From the NCBI RefSeq assembly GCF_000010505.1, contig NC_010729.1:1040501-1104500 (forward strand): 64,000 nt of DNA, given 5' to 3'. This document shows positions 53,471-63,167 of this stretch, one piece after another. The translations under genes were made by a program, and so were the position numbers. Origin of the DNA: Porphyromonas gingivalis ATCC 33277 (GTDB taxonomy: Bacteria; Bacteroidota; Bacteroidia; Bacteroidales; Porphyromonadaceae). The notes beneath the pieces were generated by a model. It was not told the DNA's origin. It did no database searches and saw only the letters and a program-made list of their open reading frames with translations. Numbering within the stretch: position 1 is the first letter of the stretch; every line of letters begins with the position of its first letter.

Positions 53471-54388
53471 TTATTCTTCTCCAAAATAGTCACTATCGAG
53501 CTTTTTCAACTCATAAGTCTGTTGTGTAGTGCATCCAAGGTTGTAATCGATCATTAATTGAGTTAGTTGTTCCCCATCTATCAATACAATTTTAGTCTCA
53601 TTCCTGGGTGTATAAGTTAATGCTTCCTTTGTAAAATTTGAAGTTGTTATAAAGATCCCTTTTTTGGCACCTTGTCCAGCGAGTGCTCCAACAAACTTTT
53701 GAAGCTCAGGTCTTCCTACCACATTCCCAGGCCTCCAGCGCTTGGCTTGGATATAAATAATATCAAGTCCCAGTTTATCTTCTTTTATTGTTCCGTCAAT
53801 TCCCTCGTCTCCACTTTTGCCTAATGCTTTACCGGCATCCTTGATAGAACCTCCATATCCCATTTTGACTAATAATTCGACAACAAGCCTCTCAAAAAAA
53901 GCAGGTGAAAGGTCAATGACTTTATTAAGTAATTCGGAAGCCAATGATTTTCTGATTCTTTGATATGCTTTGTCAAGGACCTCTTCAGGTGTTTGTTCGT
54001 GTATTTCTTCTGTTATGGACTCTTCTTCTGTTTCGCCGTCATTTCGATAACCGTTCTGAAATTCTATAAACGCCGGAAACCGTCTTAGGTATTTTGTGTC
54101 TATTTTTGGGGGATTCTTCGAAAGTATCTCTCTGCCAAGGTCAGAAATTATAAGAATCGCTCGTTTAGGCGAATCAAGAAGACCAGCTTTTTTTAGATAT
54201 GTTCTTGCCCAGCCAACGCGATTGTTAAAAACAGCTTGGGAGCCACTTGCTAAGAGTTCCTTGCGTTCTTCGTCCGTGACCTCAAATTCGGCTGCCAAAT
54301 GTTCGATAATATCTCTGTATTTGTGCTCTTGTCCATCTGAAACACATTTCAGCAATGGAAGCATCAGGGTTTGGAAATCTGGTATCAT
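53471..54388 (-). CDS. mrr: Mrr-type restriction endonuclease
   Basis: A 305-residue protein in two domains. The N-terminal winged-helix Mrr_N part (about 5-90) holds KYRDIIEHLAAEFEV and NRVGWARTYLKKAGLL. The C-terminal PD-(D/E)xK nuclease part has SGDEGIDGTI near 193 and IIYIQAKRW near 212, the D...QxK-type catalytic set, then KFVGALAGQGAKKGIFITTS. Mrr enzymes cut modified foreign DNA (type IV). It is AT-rich relative to neighbours, stands alone next to a tRNA gene and lacks methylase or specificity partners, as expected. Probably horizontally acquired. Confidence 0.92.
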   Translation of the reverse strand: MIPDFQTLMLPLLKCVSDGQEHKYRDIIEHLAAEFEVTDEERKELLASGSQAVFNNRVGWARTYLKKAGLLDSPKRAILIISDLGREILSKNPPKIDTKYLRRFPAFIEFQNGYRNDGETEEESITEEIHEQTPEEVLDKAYQRIRKSLASELLNKVIDLSPAFFERLVVELLVKMGYGGSIKDAGKALGKSGDEGIDGTIKEDKLGLDIIYIQAKRWRPGNVVGRPELQKFVGALAGQGAKKGIFITTSNFTKEALTYTPRNETKIVLIDGEQLTQLMIDYNLGCTTQQTYELKKLDSDYFGEE

Positions 54389-54655
54389 ATTTCTATTGTT
54401 TTCTCCATTATAAAAACATAATTTTTCTCTTGACCAATGAGCAACTCGAAATAGTGAAGTTGGTTTGACTTTGCGAATATACTTTATTTGGGGATGTTAT
54501 ACATCTTTTTGCGTGTCTTGTGGACTATACATGCGTTGGGTGAGTAATCATTTATAAAGTCTGACTATTAGGAGTTCGGAATCTGTTCCTGTCCTGAAAC
54601 TCTATATGCTTCTAAAAGCAAAATATAGACCTTTATCAGTATTGATGGAGAGTCC
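54389..54655. other. Gene-free spacer upstream of mrr
   Basis: AT-rich and without a supported gene or a clear consensus promoter. Confidence 0.4.
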
Positions 54656-55142
54656 AAAATACGCGCGAAAAAAGTTTTCAACAACGAAGATGAGTTTGGA
54701 ATGATTCCAAATAAGCACCTGAAAGGAAGACGATTTCGAAGTCAAAAAGGTAAAAAGAGGATGTTTTTCAGGTAGAAACATGACTTTTAGAAGAGAAGAT
54801 AACGATCTATATACAAACAGTTTACGATAAATATATAGATCGTTTTCGATTTGTATATAAATCGTTTTCAATTTATACATAGATCGAAACTCATTTCTAT
54901 ATAAATCGCAGGCTGAAAAAGGTCGGTTTGGGCAGTGATAAAACAAAGGCACCCACCAAATTCTACAAGGAACTCGGTGGGTGCCTTATATGTTTGAGGA
55001 GACTATGGAAGCCTTATTCTTCTTTATTCGTCATAGAGATATTCTTGCTTAGTCCGAATAGTGCAGTGGTATGACAGACACGGATGGGGTAAAATCGGCC
55101 TGATGAAAAAGGGAATGATGTATGAAAGCTGTGTGCATATTC
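54656..55142 (+). repeat. Dispersed non-coding repeat B, copy 2
   Basis: It aligns with 28889-29385: AAAAAAGTTTTCAACAACGAAG, GAGTTTGGAATGATTCCAAATA, the 22-bp TATATA array, AAAACAAAGGCACCCACC, a hairpin at 54948-54985 and a weaker tail ending GTGTGCATAT. Loop sequences of the hairpin differ while the stem ends are kept. Confidence 0.7.
54803..54908. repeat. TATATA palindrome array, 22-bp period
   Basis: About five units of the type CGATYTATATAYA with linkers GTTTTCGA/GTTTTCAA. Units are 22 bp apart. Same array as at 29037. Confidence 0.75.
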
Positions 55143-55403
55143 GTTGTCATTTATTCGTAAACTGTTTGTCATATTGTTCTATATCAAGCAGATAAACTCT
55201 TCCTTCGAAGAACTACATCCTCTTGGTGGACGCTTTGTCGGCCGGCAAATATAGCAAAAACCTCCAACCATGGGGAATCGAATTTTGCATCTCGAATCTT
55301 CCATTTCCCAATCTGTCGCGCTATGCTGTAATCTTAAAAGAATTTTCAGCATTCTCACGGCCCGGAGCATAATCAAACGGCTCGGGAAGATGAGAAAAAA
55401 CGC

Positions 55404-55411
55404 TACTTTTG
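55404..55411 (+). promoter_or_regulatory. -7 element TACTTTTG for psd-pssA
   Basis: An exact TAnnTTTG. Predicted start near 55418, about 73 bases before the chosen psd ATG. Confidence 0.45.
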
Positions 55412-55490
55412 TATTAGTGGACACGGTGGAAGGGCATACTCTTCCTCCGTGCAATCCCACAGGATTCATTTCAACTATGATGAGAACGAC

Positions 55491-56156
55491 ATGAAGGTTC
55501 ATAAAGAGAGCACCGGACTTTTAGTATCCATGGCAACCCTCTTCACGGGGATATGCTTAAGCCTGTTTTATTTTCTCGGGGCTTCTATTGTATCCTATTT
55601 GGTAATGATCATTGCCATTTTCCTCTATCTGCTTACGATCAACTTTTTTCGTTGTCCTAAGAGACACAGCCCCTTTGCCAATGACGACCGTGCCGTTGTA
55701 GCACCTGCCGATGGCAAGATCGTAGCCATCGAAGAAGTATCCGAAAATGAAATACTCCATGAACGCTGTATTCAGGTGTCGATTTTTATGTCGATTTTCA
55801 ATGTTCATGCCAATTGGTTTCCCTGCGAAGGCAAGGTTACGCACGTATCTCACAAGAACGGTCATTTTATCGCAGCCTACCTCCCTAAGAGTAGTACCGA
55901 CAACGAGCGTTCGGCTATCGTTATCAAAACCGAAAAAGGTGCTCGTATACTGGCGCGCCAGATTGCAGGGGCTTTGGCTCGCCGTATCGTTACCTATGCA
56001 GAGGTAGGGGATATATGCTCCGTAGATGCCCATATGGGTTTTATCAAGTTTGGCTCACGAGTAGATGTTTACTTGCCCCTCGGCTCTCAGGTAGAGGTTA
56101 AGATGGATCAGAAGACTGTCGGCAATCAAACGCTAATAGCCCGACTGCCCGAGTAG
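55491..56156 (+). CDS. psd: Phosphatidylserine decarboxylase, short form
   Basis: A 221-residue PSD of the short soluble-tail type. It turns phosphatidylserine into phosphatidylethanolamine. Two N-terminal helices (LVSMATLFTGICLSLFYFLG; ASIVSYLVMIIAIFLYLL) anchor it. APADGKIVAIEE and FMSIFNVHANWFP follow. The self-cleavage site is FGSRVDVYLP, where S189 becomes the pyruvoyl group. ATG 55491 is chosen because the upstream frame adds 14 non-conserved residues. The next gene, pssA, starts 1 bp after its stop, so substrate and product enzymes are made together. Confidence 0.95.
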   Translation: MKVHKESTGLLVSMATLFTGICLSLFYFLGASIVSYLVMIIAIFLYLLTINFFRCPKRHSPFANDDRAVVAPADGKIVAIEEVSENEILHERCIQVSIFMSIFNVHANWFPCEGKVTHVSHKNGHFIAAYLPKSSTDNERSAIVIKTEKGARILARQIAGALARRIVTYAEVGDICSVDAHMGFIKFGSRVDVYLPLGSQVEVKMDQKTVGNQTLIARLPE

Positions 56157-56157
56157 C

Positions 56158-56868
56158 ATGAATATCCATCGACATATTCCCAATGCCATCACATGCCTCA
56201 ATCTGCTTGCAGGTTGTGCAGCTATAATCGCAGCCGTTGAGTACCACGATCTCGCTGTGGCTGCGGGATTTATTATTTTGGCTGCCGTATTCGACTTCTT
56301 CGATGGAATGGCTGCAAGGATTCTGAATGCGAAGTCATCTATCGGAGCCGATCTGGATTCATTGGCTGATGTGGTCAGTTTCGGCGTGGCTCCTACCATG
56401 TGTTTGTATATGGCTTTGGCTGCTGTAGTGGAGCCTTCGTATCGCTTTGCCGCTTATGGAGTGTTTCTTTTGGCTGCATTTGCCGCCTTGCGTTTGGCCA
56501 AATTCAACAACGACACACGTCAGACTACCTCCTTTATCGGCCTACCGGTTCCGGCCAATGCCCTCTTTTGGATCGCATACATAGACCTTTTTTCTTTGGA
56601 TAGCAGTCCGGTAATGGCCGGATTGCCCTTGTTGGTGCTCACTCTTGTGCTCGTTTTTCTCTTCTCCTATTTGATGATCAGCGAACTCCCTATGCTCGCC
56701 CTGAAGATTCGGTCGCTGTCGTGGCGAGGCAATGAATGGCGATATACACTGGTCATCGCTTCGGCTCTGTTCGTAGCAGTCTGGGGAATAGGCGGATTTT
56801 CGCCGGCTATCGTACTGTATCTGCTGATGGCTATCGTAGCCAAGCGTACAGGCCGCGAGCAGAAGTGA
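56158..56868 (+). CDS. pssA: CDP-diacylglycerol-serine O-phosphatidyltransferase
   Basis: A 236-residue membrane enzyme that makes phosphatidylserine from CDP-diacylglycerol and serine, feeding psd. The full CDP-alcohol motif D46-x2-D49-G50-x2-A53-R54-x8-G63-x3-D67-x3-D71 is present. Around eight hydrophobic helices are visible. It directly follows psd and precedes a DUF4834 gene. Confidence 0.96.
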   Translation: MNIHRHIPNAITCLNLLAGCAAIIAAVEYHDLAVAAGFIILAAVFDFFDGMAARILNAKSSIGADLDSLADVVSFGVAPTMCLYMALAAVVEPSYRFAAYGVFLLAAFAALRLAKFNNDTRQTTSFIGLPVPANALFWIAYIDLFSLDSSPVMAGLPLLVLTLVLVFLFSYLMISELPMLALKIRSLSWRGNEWRYTLVIASALFVAVWGIGGFSPAIVLYLLMAIVAKRTGREQK

Positions 56869-56934
56869 AGCTAAAATCATGCTCCGCTCTCCTTTCCTCT
56901 CTTCTTCATCACAACCAAAAAGCACCATCATAAT

Positions 56935-57180
56935 ATGGAACTAATAGGCACTTTTTTTCTTATCCTGCTAATCTATTGGGTAATCCGATTTCTGATTCGG
57001 ATGTTCGCCATTCGTCAGATGTTTTTCGAACAGAAGAAGAACTCTTCACGACAAGGAACAGAAACCTCAAAAAACCCTTCTCCGGGTGAAAAAGTCGAAC
57101 TCGACGAACTTGAAAAGCGAAAATTCGACAAAGACCAAGGAGAATACGTAGACTTCGAAGACATAAAGGATAAGAGCTGA
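56935..57180 (+). CDS. DUF4834-type small membrane protein
   Basis: An 81-residue protein with one N-terminal helix (GTFFLILLIYWVIRFLI) and a charged tail (EKVELDELEKRKFDKDQGEY, then VDFEDIK). The pattern matches DUF4834 proteins of Bacteroidota, of unknown function. It follows pssA by 66 bp and may be co-transcribed. Confidence 0.75.
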   Translation: MELIGTFFLILLIYWVIRFLIRMFAIRQMFFEQKKNSSRQGTETSKNPSPGEKVELDELEKRKFDKDQGEYVDFEDIKDKS

Positions 57181-57401
57181 TACACGAACCGGATGGATCC
57201 ATATATATTTAGCAGACTCGGATCCTTTGCTCCGATATCACCCTGTCCGCTTGATACCGGATCCGACAAAAAATAAAGAGGGCACACCTCACCCGGCCCA
57301 ATCCATCGAGTAAATACCTACCTACAGAAAATAAAAAGATTTGCCCACTTCCATTTGGCAATCCGCACTTCGTTTCAAGGGGTTTTCTGCCGTGATATTA
57401 C

Positions 57402-57409
57402 TACCTTTG
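57402..57409 (+). promoter_or_regulatory. -7 element TACCTTTG for proS
   Basis: An exact TAnnTTTG. Start near 57416, 45 bases before the proS ATG. The 280-bp gap before it shows nothing else. Confidence 0.55.
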
Positions 57410-57460
57410 CCAAACTGAAAAATATCTGAATAGAAGGACATAGATACTATCATTGAAAAA

Positions 57461-58942
57461 ATGGCAAAAGAACTGAAAGAGCTGACACCACGGAGCGAAA
57501 GCTATTCGCAGTGGTATCAAGACTTGGTTATCAAAGCCGATCTGGCAGAAAATTCGGCTGTACGCGGCTGTATGGTTATCAAGCCTTATGGCTATGCTAT
57601 ATGGGAGAAAATGCAAAGACAGTTGGACGATATGTTCAAGGAGACCGGACACGTCAATGCCTATTTCCCTCTTTTTATCCCGAAGAGCTTCCTGAGCCGT
57701 GAAGCAGAACATGTGGAAGGCTTTGCTAAGGAATGCGCCGTGGTAACTCACTATCGGCTCAAAGCCAATCCCGATGGAGACGGCGTAGTAGTGGATCCGC
57801 AAGCCAAGTTGGAAGAAGAGCTGATCGTACGTCCGACATCGGAGACCATCATTTGGAATACATATAAGAACTGGATACAAAGCCATCGCGATCTGCCTAT
57901 CCTCTGCAATCAGTGGGCCAATGTGGTTCGATGGGAAATGCGTACACGCCTTTTCCTCCGGACAGCCGAATTCCTTTGGCAAGAAGGTCATACGGCTCAT
58001 GCCACAAAAGAGGAAGCCGAAGAAGAAGCCAGACGGATGCTGGAGGTTTATGCCACTTTTGCCGAAGAATACATGGCTATGCCTGTAGTCAAGGGTGTCA
58101 AGTCCGCCAACGAACGCTTTGCCGGTGCCGTGGACACCTATACGATAGAGGCGTTGATGCAGGATGGCAAAGCATTGCAAAGCGGTACTTCGCACTTCCT
58201 CGGACAGAACTTCGCCAAGGCTTTCAATGTGACTTTTGCCGATAAAGATGGCAATCGTGATTTCGTTTGGGCCACATCATGGGGCGTATCTACCCGTCTG
58301 ATGGGTGCCCTTATCATGTCCCATTCGGACGACAACGGTTTGGTACTTCCTCCGAAATTGGCACCTTATCAAGTGGTTATCGTACCGATATACCGCAATG
58401 AGGAGCAGTTGGCACAGATCGATGAGAAGGCCACTCAGATTATTCAGGCTCTGCGAGCCAAAGGTATATCGGTGAAATACGACAACAGCGACAATAAGAA
58501 GCCGGGGTGGAAGTTTGCCGAATATGAGCTGAAAGGCGTACCCGTTCGTTTGGCTATGGGGGCACGCGACTTGGAAAACAATACGATCGAAATAGCCCGT
58601 CGTGATACCCTGACGAAGGAGACAGTCGGATTGGATGGTATAGAAGAAACAGTCGCTACCCTACTCGATGATATTCAAAAAAATATCTTCCAAAAAGCTC
58701 TGAACTATCGCAAAGAACATACAATCACGGTGGACAGCTATGAAGAGTTCAAAGAAAAGATCGAAGATGGCGGATTTATCCTTGCTCACTGGGATGGAAC
58801 CTCCGAAACGGAAGAACGAATCAAGGCCGAAACGAAAGCCACTATTCGCTGTATCCCGCTGAATGGGGACATGACTCCGGGCAAATGTATGGTGACGGGC
58901 AAGCCCTCGCCCCAACGTGTACTCTTCGCCCGTGCCTATTGA
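57461..58942 (+). CDS. proS: Prolyl-tRNA synthetase, archaeal/eukaryotic type
   Basis: A 493-residue class II synthetase that charges tRNA-Pro. It is the short form without the bacterial INS editing domain. Motif 1 lies near [23 protein letters not shown] and [25 protein letters not shown] form motif 2, and motif 3 sits in [20 protein letters not shown]. The anticodon domain follows from about 290 and a C-terminal zinc-like domain ends in RVLFARAY. One Cys-rich element of the full zinc site appears reduced. Confidence 0.96.
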   Translation: MAKELKELTPRSESYSQWYQDLVIKADLAENSAVRGCMVIKPYGYAIWEKMQRQLDDMFKETGHVNAYFPLFIPKSFLSREAEHVEGFAKECAVVTHYRLKANPDGDGVVVDPQAKLEEELIVRPTSETIIWNTYKNWIQSHRDLPILCNQWANVVRWEMRTRLFLRTAEFLWQEGHTAHATKEEAEEEARRMLEVYATFAEEYMAMPVVKGVKSANERFAGAVDTYTIEALMQDGKALQSGTSHFLGQNFAKAFNVTFADKDGNRDFVWATSWGVSTRLMGALIMSHSDDNGLVLPPKLAPYQVVIVPIYRNEEQLAQIDEKATQIIQALRAKGISVKYDNSDNKKPGWKFAEYELKGVPVRLAMGARDLENNTIEIARRDTLTKETVGLDGIEETVATLLDDIQKNIFQKALNYRKEHTITVDSYEEFKEKIEDGGFILAHWDGTSETEERIKAETKATIRCIPLNGDMTPGKCMVTGKPSPQRVLFARAY

Positions 58943-58996
58943 TCCGTCAGGCCGGACATCAGTAAACAAAGAATCCACTAAAAAACATAAATACTT

Positions 58997-59326
58997 ATGG
59001 CAGAAGAAATCCAAATGTACGACGATGCGGCATCCGTGGCTTTTATTCGCAATTTCATCCCGCAGGAATTGAAAGAGAAAATGACTGATGACGACATTGT
59101 CTACATCGTCGATCTGATTTACGATTTCTACGAGAGTCGCGGCTTCATGGATATGGCCGAGGACAGCGAGGAAACAGTGGAGGTGGACGAAGACGAGCTT
59201 GTGGAGTACGTTGTCAAGAATGCTGCACGGGATGAGGTAGGCCACTTCTCTGCCGATGAGATACGCTTTGTCGTGCAAGGCGAACTCGAATACTGCGAGA
59301 GTATCAATCTCTTCGAAGAGGACTGA
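58997..59326 (+). CDS. Small acidic conserved protein
   Basis: A 109-residue acidic protein of unknown family. Highlights are [34 protein letters not shown] and a Glu/Asp block ([19 protein letters not shown]). It is probably helical and cytoplasmic. It lies 55 bp after proS and 15 bp before trmB, so it is likely in the same transcript. Confidence 0.75.
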   Translation: MAEEIQMYDDAASVAFIRNFIPQELKEKMTDDDIVYIVDLIYDFYESRGFMDMAEDSEETVEVDEDELVEYVVKNAARDEVGHFSADEIRFVVQGELEYCESINLFEED

Positions 59327-59340
59327 TACTCTACTTGGGC

Positions 59341-60108
59341 ATGAGTAAGAACAAGCTGGCCAAATTTGCCGACATGGAGACGTTCCCTCACGTCTTCCAA
59401 TATCCTTTTGCCGTTTTGCAGCAACAGGAGAGCGGTTTTCCGCTAAGGGGGCGTTGGCACACGGACTTTTTCCACAACGATCATCCCATAGTCTTGGAAC
59501 TGGGTTGCGGGAGAGGAGAATATACGGTAGGTCTGGGCAAGCGGTTTCCGGAGAAAAATTTTATCGGCATCGACATCAAAGGAGCTCGCATGTGGGCCGG
59601 TGCCAAAGAGTCTCTTCAAGAAGGGATGTCCAACGTAGCTTTCCTTCGGACGGATATAGAGCTTTTGGATCGGTTCTTTGCCAAAGGAGAGGTAGCCGAA
59701 ATATGGATCACATTCCCCGATCCGCAGATGAAGAAAGTAGGCAAGCGACTGACCGGAACGCGGTTCCTCTCGCTCTATGACAAAGTACTCGAAAGGGGGG
59801 GACGTATCCATCTGAAAACGGATAGCCCTTTCCTCTATACCTATACGAAGGCGTTGGTCGAACTCAACGGCCTGCCCGTACACGAGATAACGGATGATCT
59901 GTACGGCAAAGGATGCGTAGAGAATGAAATCCTCGGCATCCGAACATATTACGAACAACAGTGGCTGGAACGAGGCCTGACGATCAAGTACATCAGCTTT
60001 GGCTTGGGAGAACCTGACTGCGAGTATCGAGAACCCGATATTGAAATCGAACCTGACAGCTACCGCAGTTACAATCGCTCCAGAAGAAGTCAGGCAGTTC
60101 CTTCCTAA
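59341..60108 (+). CDS. trmB: tRNA (guanine-N7-)-methyltransferase
   Basis: A 255-residue TrmB-family enzyme that methylates G46 in the variable loop of tRNAs with SAM. SAM-binding [19 protein letters not shown] and [13 protein letters not shown] precede the family's [29 protein letters not shown] also matches. ATG 59341 is chosen over the TTG two codons earlier. The C-terminal end is basic and Arg/Ser-rich. Confidence 0.94.
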   Translation: MSKNKLAKFADMETFPHVFQYPFAVLQQQESGFPLRGRWHTDFFHNDHPIVLELGCGRGEYTVGLGKRFPEKNFIGIDIKGARMWAGAKESLQEGMSNVAFLRTDIELLDRFFAKGEVAEIWITFPDPQMKKVGKRLTGTRFLSLYDKVLERGGRIHLKTDSPFLYTYTKALVELNGLPVHEITDDLYGKGCVENEILGIRTYYEQQWLERGLTIKYISFGLGEPDCEYREPDIEIEPDSYRSYNRSRRSQAVPS

Positions 60109-60127
60109 TAAATAACCTACTCAGAAC

Positions 60128-61246
60128 ATGGCATACGTAACATTATATCCCAATCTTATTCTCGAAGCTCTTGGCAAAGTTCGCTATCCGGGGACAGGAA
60201 AAGATTTGGTTTCGGCCGGAATGGTAGAGGACGATATCAGAATCGATGGCAATAAGGTATCGTTTTCGCTCATATTCGACAAAGCGAACGATCCATTCAT
60301 CAAATCAGTGGTCAAAGCAGCTGAGTCAGCCATCCTGACATATATCAGCGAAGACGTCGACATCAAAGGCAATATCTCTGTCAAGAGCAAACAGGCAATA
60401 CCTGCTCCTCCGGCCAAACTTCTGCCCGGGGTGAAGAATATCATTGCTGTTTTCTCAGGCAAAGGCGGTGTCGGGAAGAGTACCGTTACGGCTAATCTGG
60501 CCGTCTCTCTGGCCAAATCCGGCTATCGGGTAGGACTTTTGGATGCCGACATATTCGGCCCATCTATGCCTAAGATGTTCCACTGCGAAGAGTCACGTCC
60601 CGTACTCGAAGAAGTGGACGGACGCGAATTGATCGTTCCCGAAGAGGTGATGGGCGTGAAAATCCTCTCTATCGGATTCTTCGTAGATCCGGACAATGCT
60701 GTTCTCTGGCGCGGAAGTATGGCAGGTAATGCCCTGACACAGCTTATCCGCGATGCCAATTGGGGAGAGTTAGACTACTTCCTGATCGATATGCCTCCGG
60801 GAACGAGCGACATCCACCTGACACTTGTACAGACACTGGCTATTACCGGAGCCGTTGTAGTGACGACACCGCAGGACGTAGCCTTGGCTGATGCTCGGAA
60901 AGGAATCAGTATGTTTGTCGGAGAAAAGATCAATGTGCCGGTACTCGGTTTGGTGGAAAACATGTCGTGGTTCACACCGGCCGAACTGCCACAGAACAAA
61001 TACTACATCTTCGGGCGTGATGGCGGTAAGAATTTAGCCGAGGAGCTGAATATTCCCTTGCTCGGACAGATTCCGCTGGTGCAGGGTATATGCCAAAGCG
61101 GGGACGAAGGAATACCCGTTGCTGTTCGGGATGATTCGATGATGGGAATTGCTTTCCGCGAATTGGCTGCCCGAGTGGTAGAGCAAGTGGACTATCGCAA
61201 TGAACATCTTGATCCGACCAAGGTCGTAGAGGTGGCACATAGATAA
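60128..61246 (+). CDS. mrp: Mrp/ApbC-family iron-sulfur carrier ATPase
   Basis: A 372-residue P-loop ATPase that carries Fe-S clusters to apoproteins. An N-terminal DUF59-type domain (about 1-85) is followed by FSGKGGVGKST with the deviant Walker A at 110-119, LLDADIFGPSMPKMF, FLIDMPPGTSDIHLT and a VENMSWF segment. The last has only a Trp where many Mrp proteins carry the C-x-x-C pair, so the usual bridging cysteines are not obvious. It sits 20 bp after trmB. Fe-S function is inferred from the family. Confidence 0.92.
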   Translation: MAYVTLYPNLILEALGKVRYPGTGKDLVSAGMVEDDIRIDGNKVSFSLIFDKANDPFIKSVVKAAESAILTYISEDVDIKGNISVKSKQAIPAPPAKLLPGVKNIIAVFSGKGGVGKSTVTANLAVSLAKSGYRVGLLDADIFGPSMPKMFHCEESRPVLEEVDGRELIVPEEVMGVKILSIGFFVDPDNAVLWRGSMAGNALTQLIRDANWGELDYFLIDMPPGTSDIHLTLVQTLAITGAVVVTTPQDVALADARKGISMFVGEKINVPVLGLVENMSWFTPAELPQNKYYIFGRDGGKNLAEELNIPLLGQIPLVQGICQSGDEGIPVAVRDDSMMGIAFRELAARVVEQVDYRNEHLDPTKVVEVAHR

Positions 61247-61271
61247 GATATAGAAGACGAAAGAAAAGATA

Positions 61272-61669
61272 AGCAGCAGATCGGTCTGTCGCTCACTCTT
61301 TCGAGAGTGGGAGGAACGTCCGGGCAACGCAGAGCACCATCCTTCCTAACAGGAAGTTACTCGTGAGGGTAAAGGAGCGTAGAAGAGAATGACCGCCATT
61401 TTCCATGAGTTGTCTGTGCTTCGGTACGGACTACGTGGAGGGTAAGGGTGAGAAGGTGGGGTAAGAGCCTACCGGATGCAGCGGTGACGCTGCATGCCGT
61501 ACGTCTGATGGGTTGTAAGATCATGTATACCGGCGCATGTAGGGTGGCTCGCCCAATGCCGGGGGGTAGATCGCTGGAGCCATGCGGTGACGCACGGCCA
61601 AGATAAATGACAGACGCTCCGGCTACGTGTGGCCGTGAGTACAGAACCCGGCTTACAGATCTGCTGCTT
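61272..61669 (+). ncRNA. rnpB: RNase P RNA
   Basis: About 398 bases on the plus strand. P1 forms from AGCAGCAGATC (61273-61283) and GATCTGCTGCT (61658-61668). The conserved core GGGAGGAACGTCCGGGC-like segment near 61310-61326 and the 3' ACAGAACCCGGCTTAC (about 61641-61656) give the P4 pairing typical of class A RNase P RNA. Further stem-loops (GGATGCAGCGGTGACGCTGCATGCC region) support this. This is the catalytic RNA that trims tRNA 5' ends. T-rich sequence follows. Confidence 0.95.
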
Positions 61670-61706
61670 TTTCCCTCTTTCTTCGGCAATCTCCTTGGGG
61701 TGAGAT

Positions 61707-63134
61707 ATGCCGGACATCGATTTACCAACGGTATTTAACTCATTGATTTGTATGAAAGAGAGCATTGACGAGAAAGAGAAAAAGAACGATAAGGGCTTTT
61801 TCAGGCGGTGGTCCATCCGGATAAACCGAATGATTCTTTTTGTCACCCGAGATATGTGGCGCATAACGGACGAAGAGGTTTCGGTACCAAGTCGGTTGAT
61901 GATCAATTCTTTCAAATCTGTTTTCCTCACGATCCGCTACTTTATCCAAAATGATCTGGCTACACAGGCATCTGCTCTCACTTACCGTACGATCCTCTCC
62001 ATCGTACCGATGCTTGCCGTCCTGATCGGTATTGCCAAGGGTTTCGGTATTCAGCAGGTGGTACATGATTGGCTCAAAGAATATCTCCCCGGTCATCAGC
62101 AGGAGTTGGAACAGGCATTAGGCTATGTGGAAAACTATCTGGCACAAGTGCAAGGCGGTATCTTCGTCGGTGTCGGTCTTATCGTACTGCTCTACACGGT
62201 CTTTTCTTTGATTGCCACTGTGGAAGACACCTTTACCGATATTTGGCAAACCAATAAAAGACGCACTTGGAAACGGAGGGTAATCGATTATATGGGAGCT
62301 TTTTTCCTGTTGCCAATCCTGATCACGGCATCCAGTGGCCTCACCCTAATGATGACTACGATCAAGGGAACATACTTCAGCGAATATATCCTCTTCGGCC
62401 CTATGCTGGAGTTGATCCTGAATCTGATACCTTACGTGATTATCGTTCTACTTTTTACCGGTATGTATATCGTATTACCCACAGTGAACGTCCGGTTTTG
62501 GCCGGCATTTATTTCTGGAGTGCTGGCCGGTATCGTTTTCCAGATATTCCAAGCTCTTTATATCAGTGGTATCCTTTGGATCTCGAAATACAATGCCATA
62601 TACGGTAGCTTCGCTGCAGTACCCCTTTTGCTCCTTTGGATACAGCTCTCATGGACTATTGTTCTGTTCGGAGCACAACTGAGTTTCTCCATTCAGAATG
62701 TCAGGAAATTTGCTTTTGAGAGGGATACGACCAATGTTTCGCGCCGCTATATCGATTTCATAACAATCGTTGTAGCCTCATTGATCGTTAAGCGTTTCAT
62801 ATCGGACGAACGCCGCCCCCATACAGCGGATTCGCTTGCAGAAGAAAGCAAAGCTCCGATCCGATTAGTGTCGGAAGCCATACACCGCCTGCTTTCCATC
62901 GAAGCCATAACGGAAGTGAATTATGTACACGATCCCAAGGCCGAATTTTTCAGTCCGGCGATAGATCCTGAGAAAATAACGGTGGGCTTCGTTCTCGATC
63001 GTATAGATCGTTATGGGAGCGAACACTTCAAGGTAGACAATAAGGTCCGATTCGCTCCCGAATGGCAAGCGATAGAGGATTCCCGTCAGAGCCTGCACAT
63101 CCCCCCTGCGGACACGCTACTAAAGAATTTGTAG
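61707..63134 (+). CDS. YihY/BrkB-family membrane protein
   Basis: A 475-residue inner-membrane protein with about six helices between residues 75 and 335. Family blocks are NDLATQASALTYRTILSIVP near 85, FSLIATVEDTFTDIW near 170, and LYISGILWISKYNAIYGSFA with LLLWIQLSWTIVLFGAQLSF near 290-325. A cytoplasmic tail of about 130 residues ends in the winged-helix-like VGFVLDRIDRYGSEHF. The family was once called RNase BN, but transport or envelope roles are now favoured. Start 61707 or ATG 61752 (MKESIDEKEKK) are both possible. Confidence 0.88.
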   Translation: MPDIDLPTVFNSLICMKESIDEKEKKNDKGFFRRWSIRINRMILFVTRDMWRITDEEVSVPSRLMINSFKSVFLTIRYFIQNDLATQASALTYRTILSIVPMLAVLIGIAKGFGIQQVVHDWLKEYLPGHQQELEQALGYVENYLAQVQGGIFVGVGLIVLLYTVFSLIATVEDTFTDIWQTNKRRTWKRRVIDYMGAFFLLPILITASSGLTLMMTTIKGTYFSEYILFGPMLELILNLIPYVIIVLLFTGMYIVLPTVNVRFWPAFISGVLAGIVFQIFQALYISGILWISKYNAIYGSFAAVPLLLLWIQLSWTIVLFGAQLSFSIQNVRKFAFERDTTNVSRRYIDFITIVVASLIVKRFISDERRPHTADSLAEESKAPIRLVSEAIHRLLSIEAITEVNYVHDPKAEFFSPAIDPEKITVGFVLDRIDRYGSEHFKVDNKVRFAPEWQAIEDSRQSLHIPPADTLLKNL

Positions 63135-63143
63135 GAGCTTATT

Positions 63144-63159
63144 CTCTGAGTACTCAGAG
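63144..63159. terminator. Palindrome between convergent yihY and ribF
   Basis: CTCTGAGTACTCAGAG is a perfect 16-bp palindrome, and ACTCAGAGTA recurs just after at 63170. The two genes converge with 33 bp between stops. A terminator role is likely but there is no T-run. Confidence 0.45.
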
Positions 63160-63167
63160 TATTCTGA

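Noticed and set aside
55179-55502. 107-codon minus-strand frame before psd
   Set aside because: It overlaps the psd promoter, has no recognisable domain and no promoter of its own.
57401-58195. 264-codon minus-strand frame over proS
   Set aside because: Shadow of prolyl-tRNA synthetase.
61469-61930. Minus-strand frames over RNase P RNA
   Set aside because: The RNA structure on the plus strand explains the sequence; the peptides show no family features.
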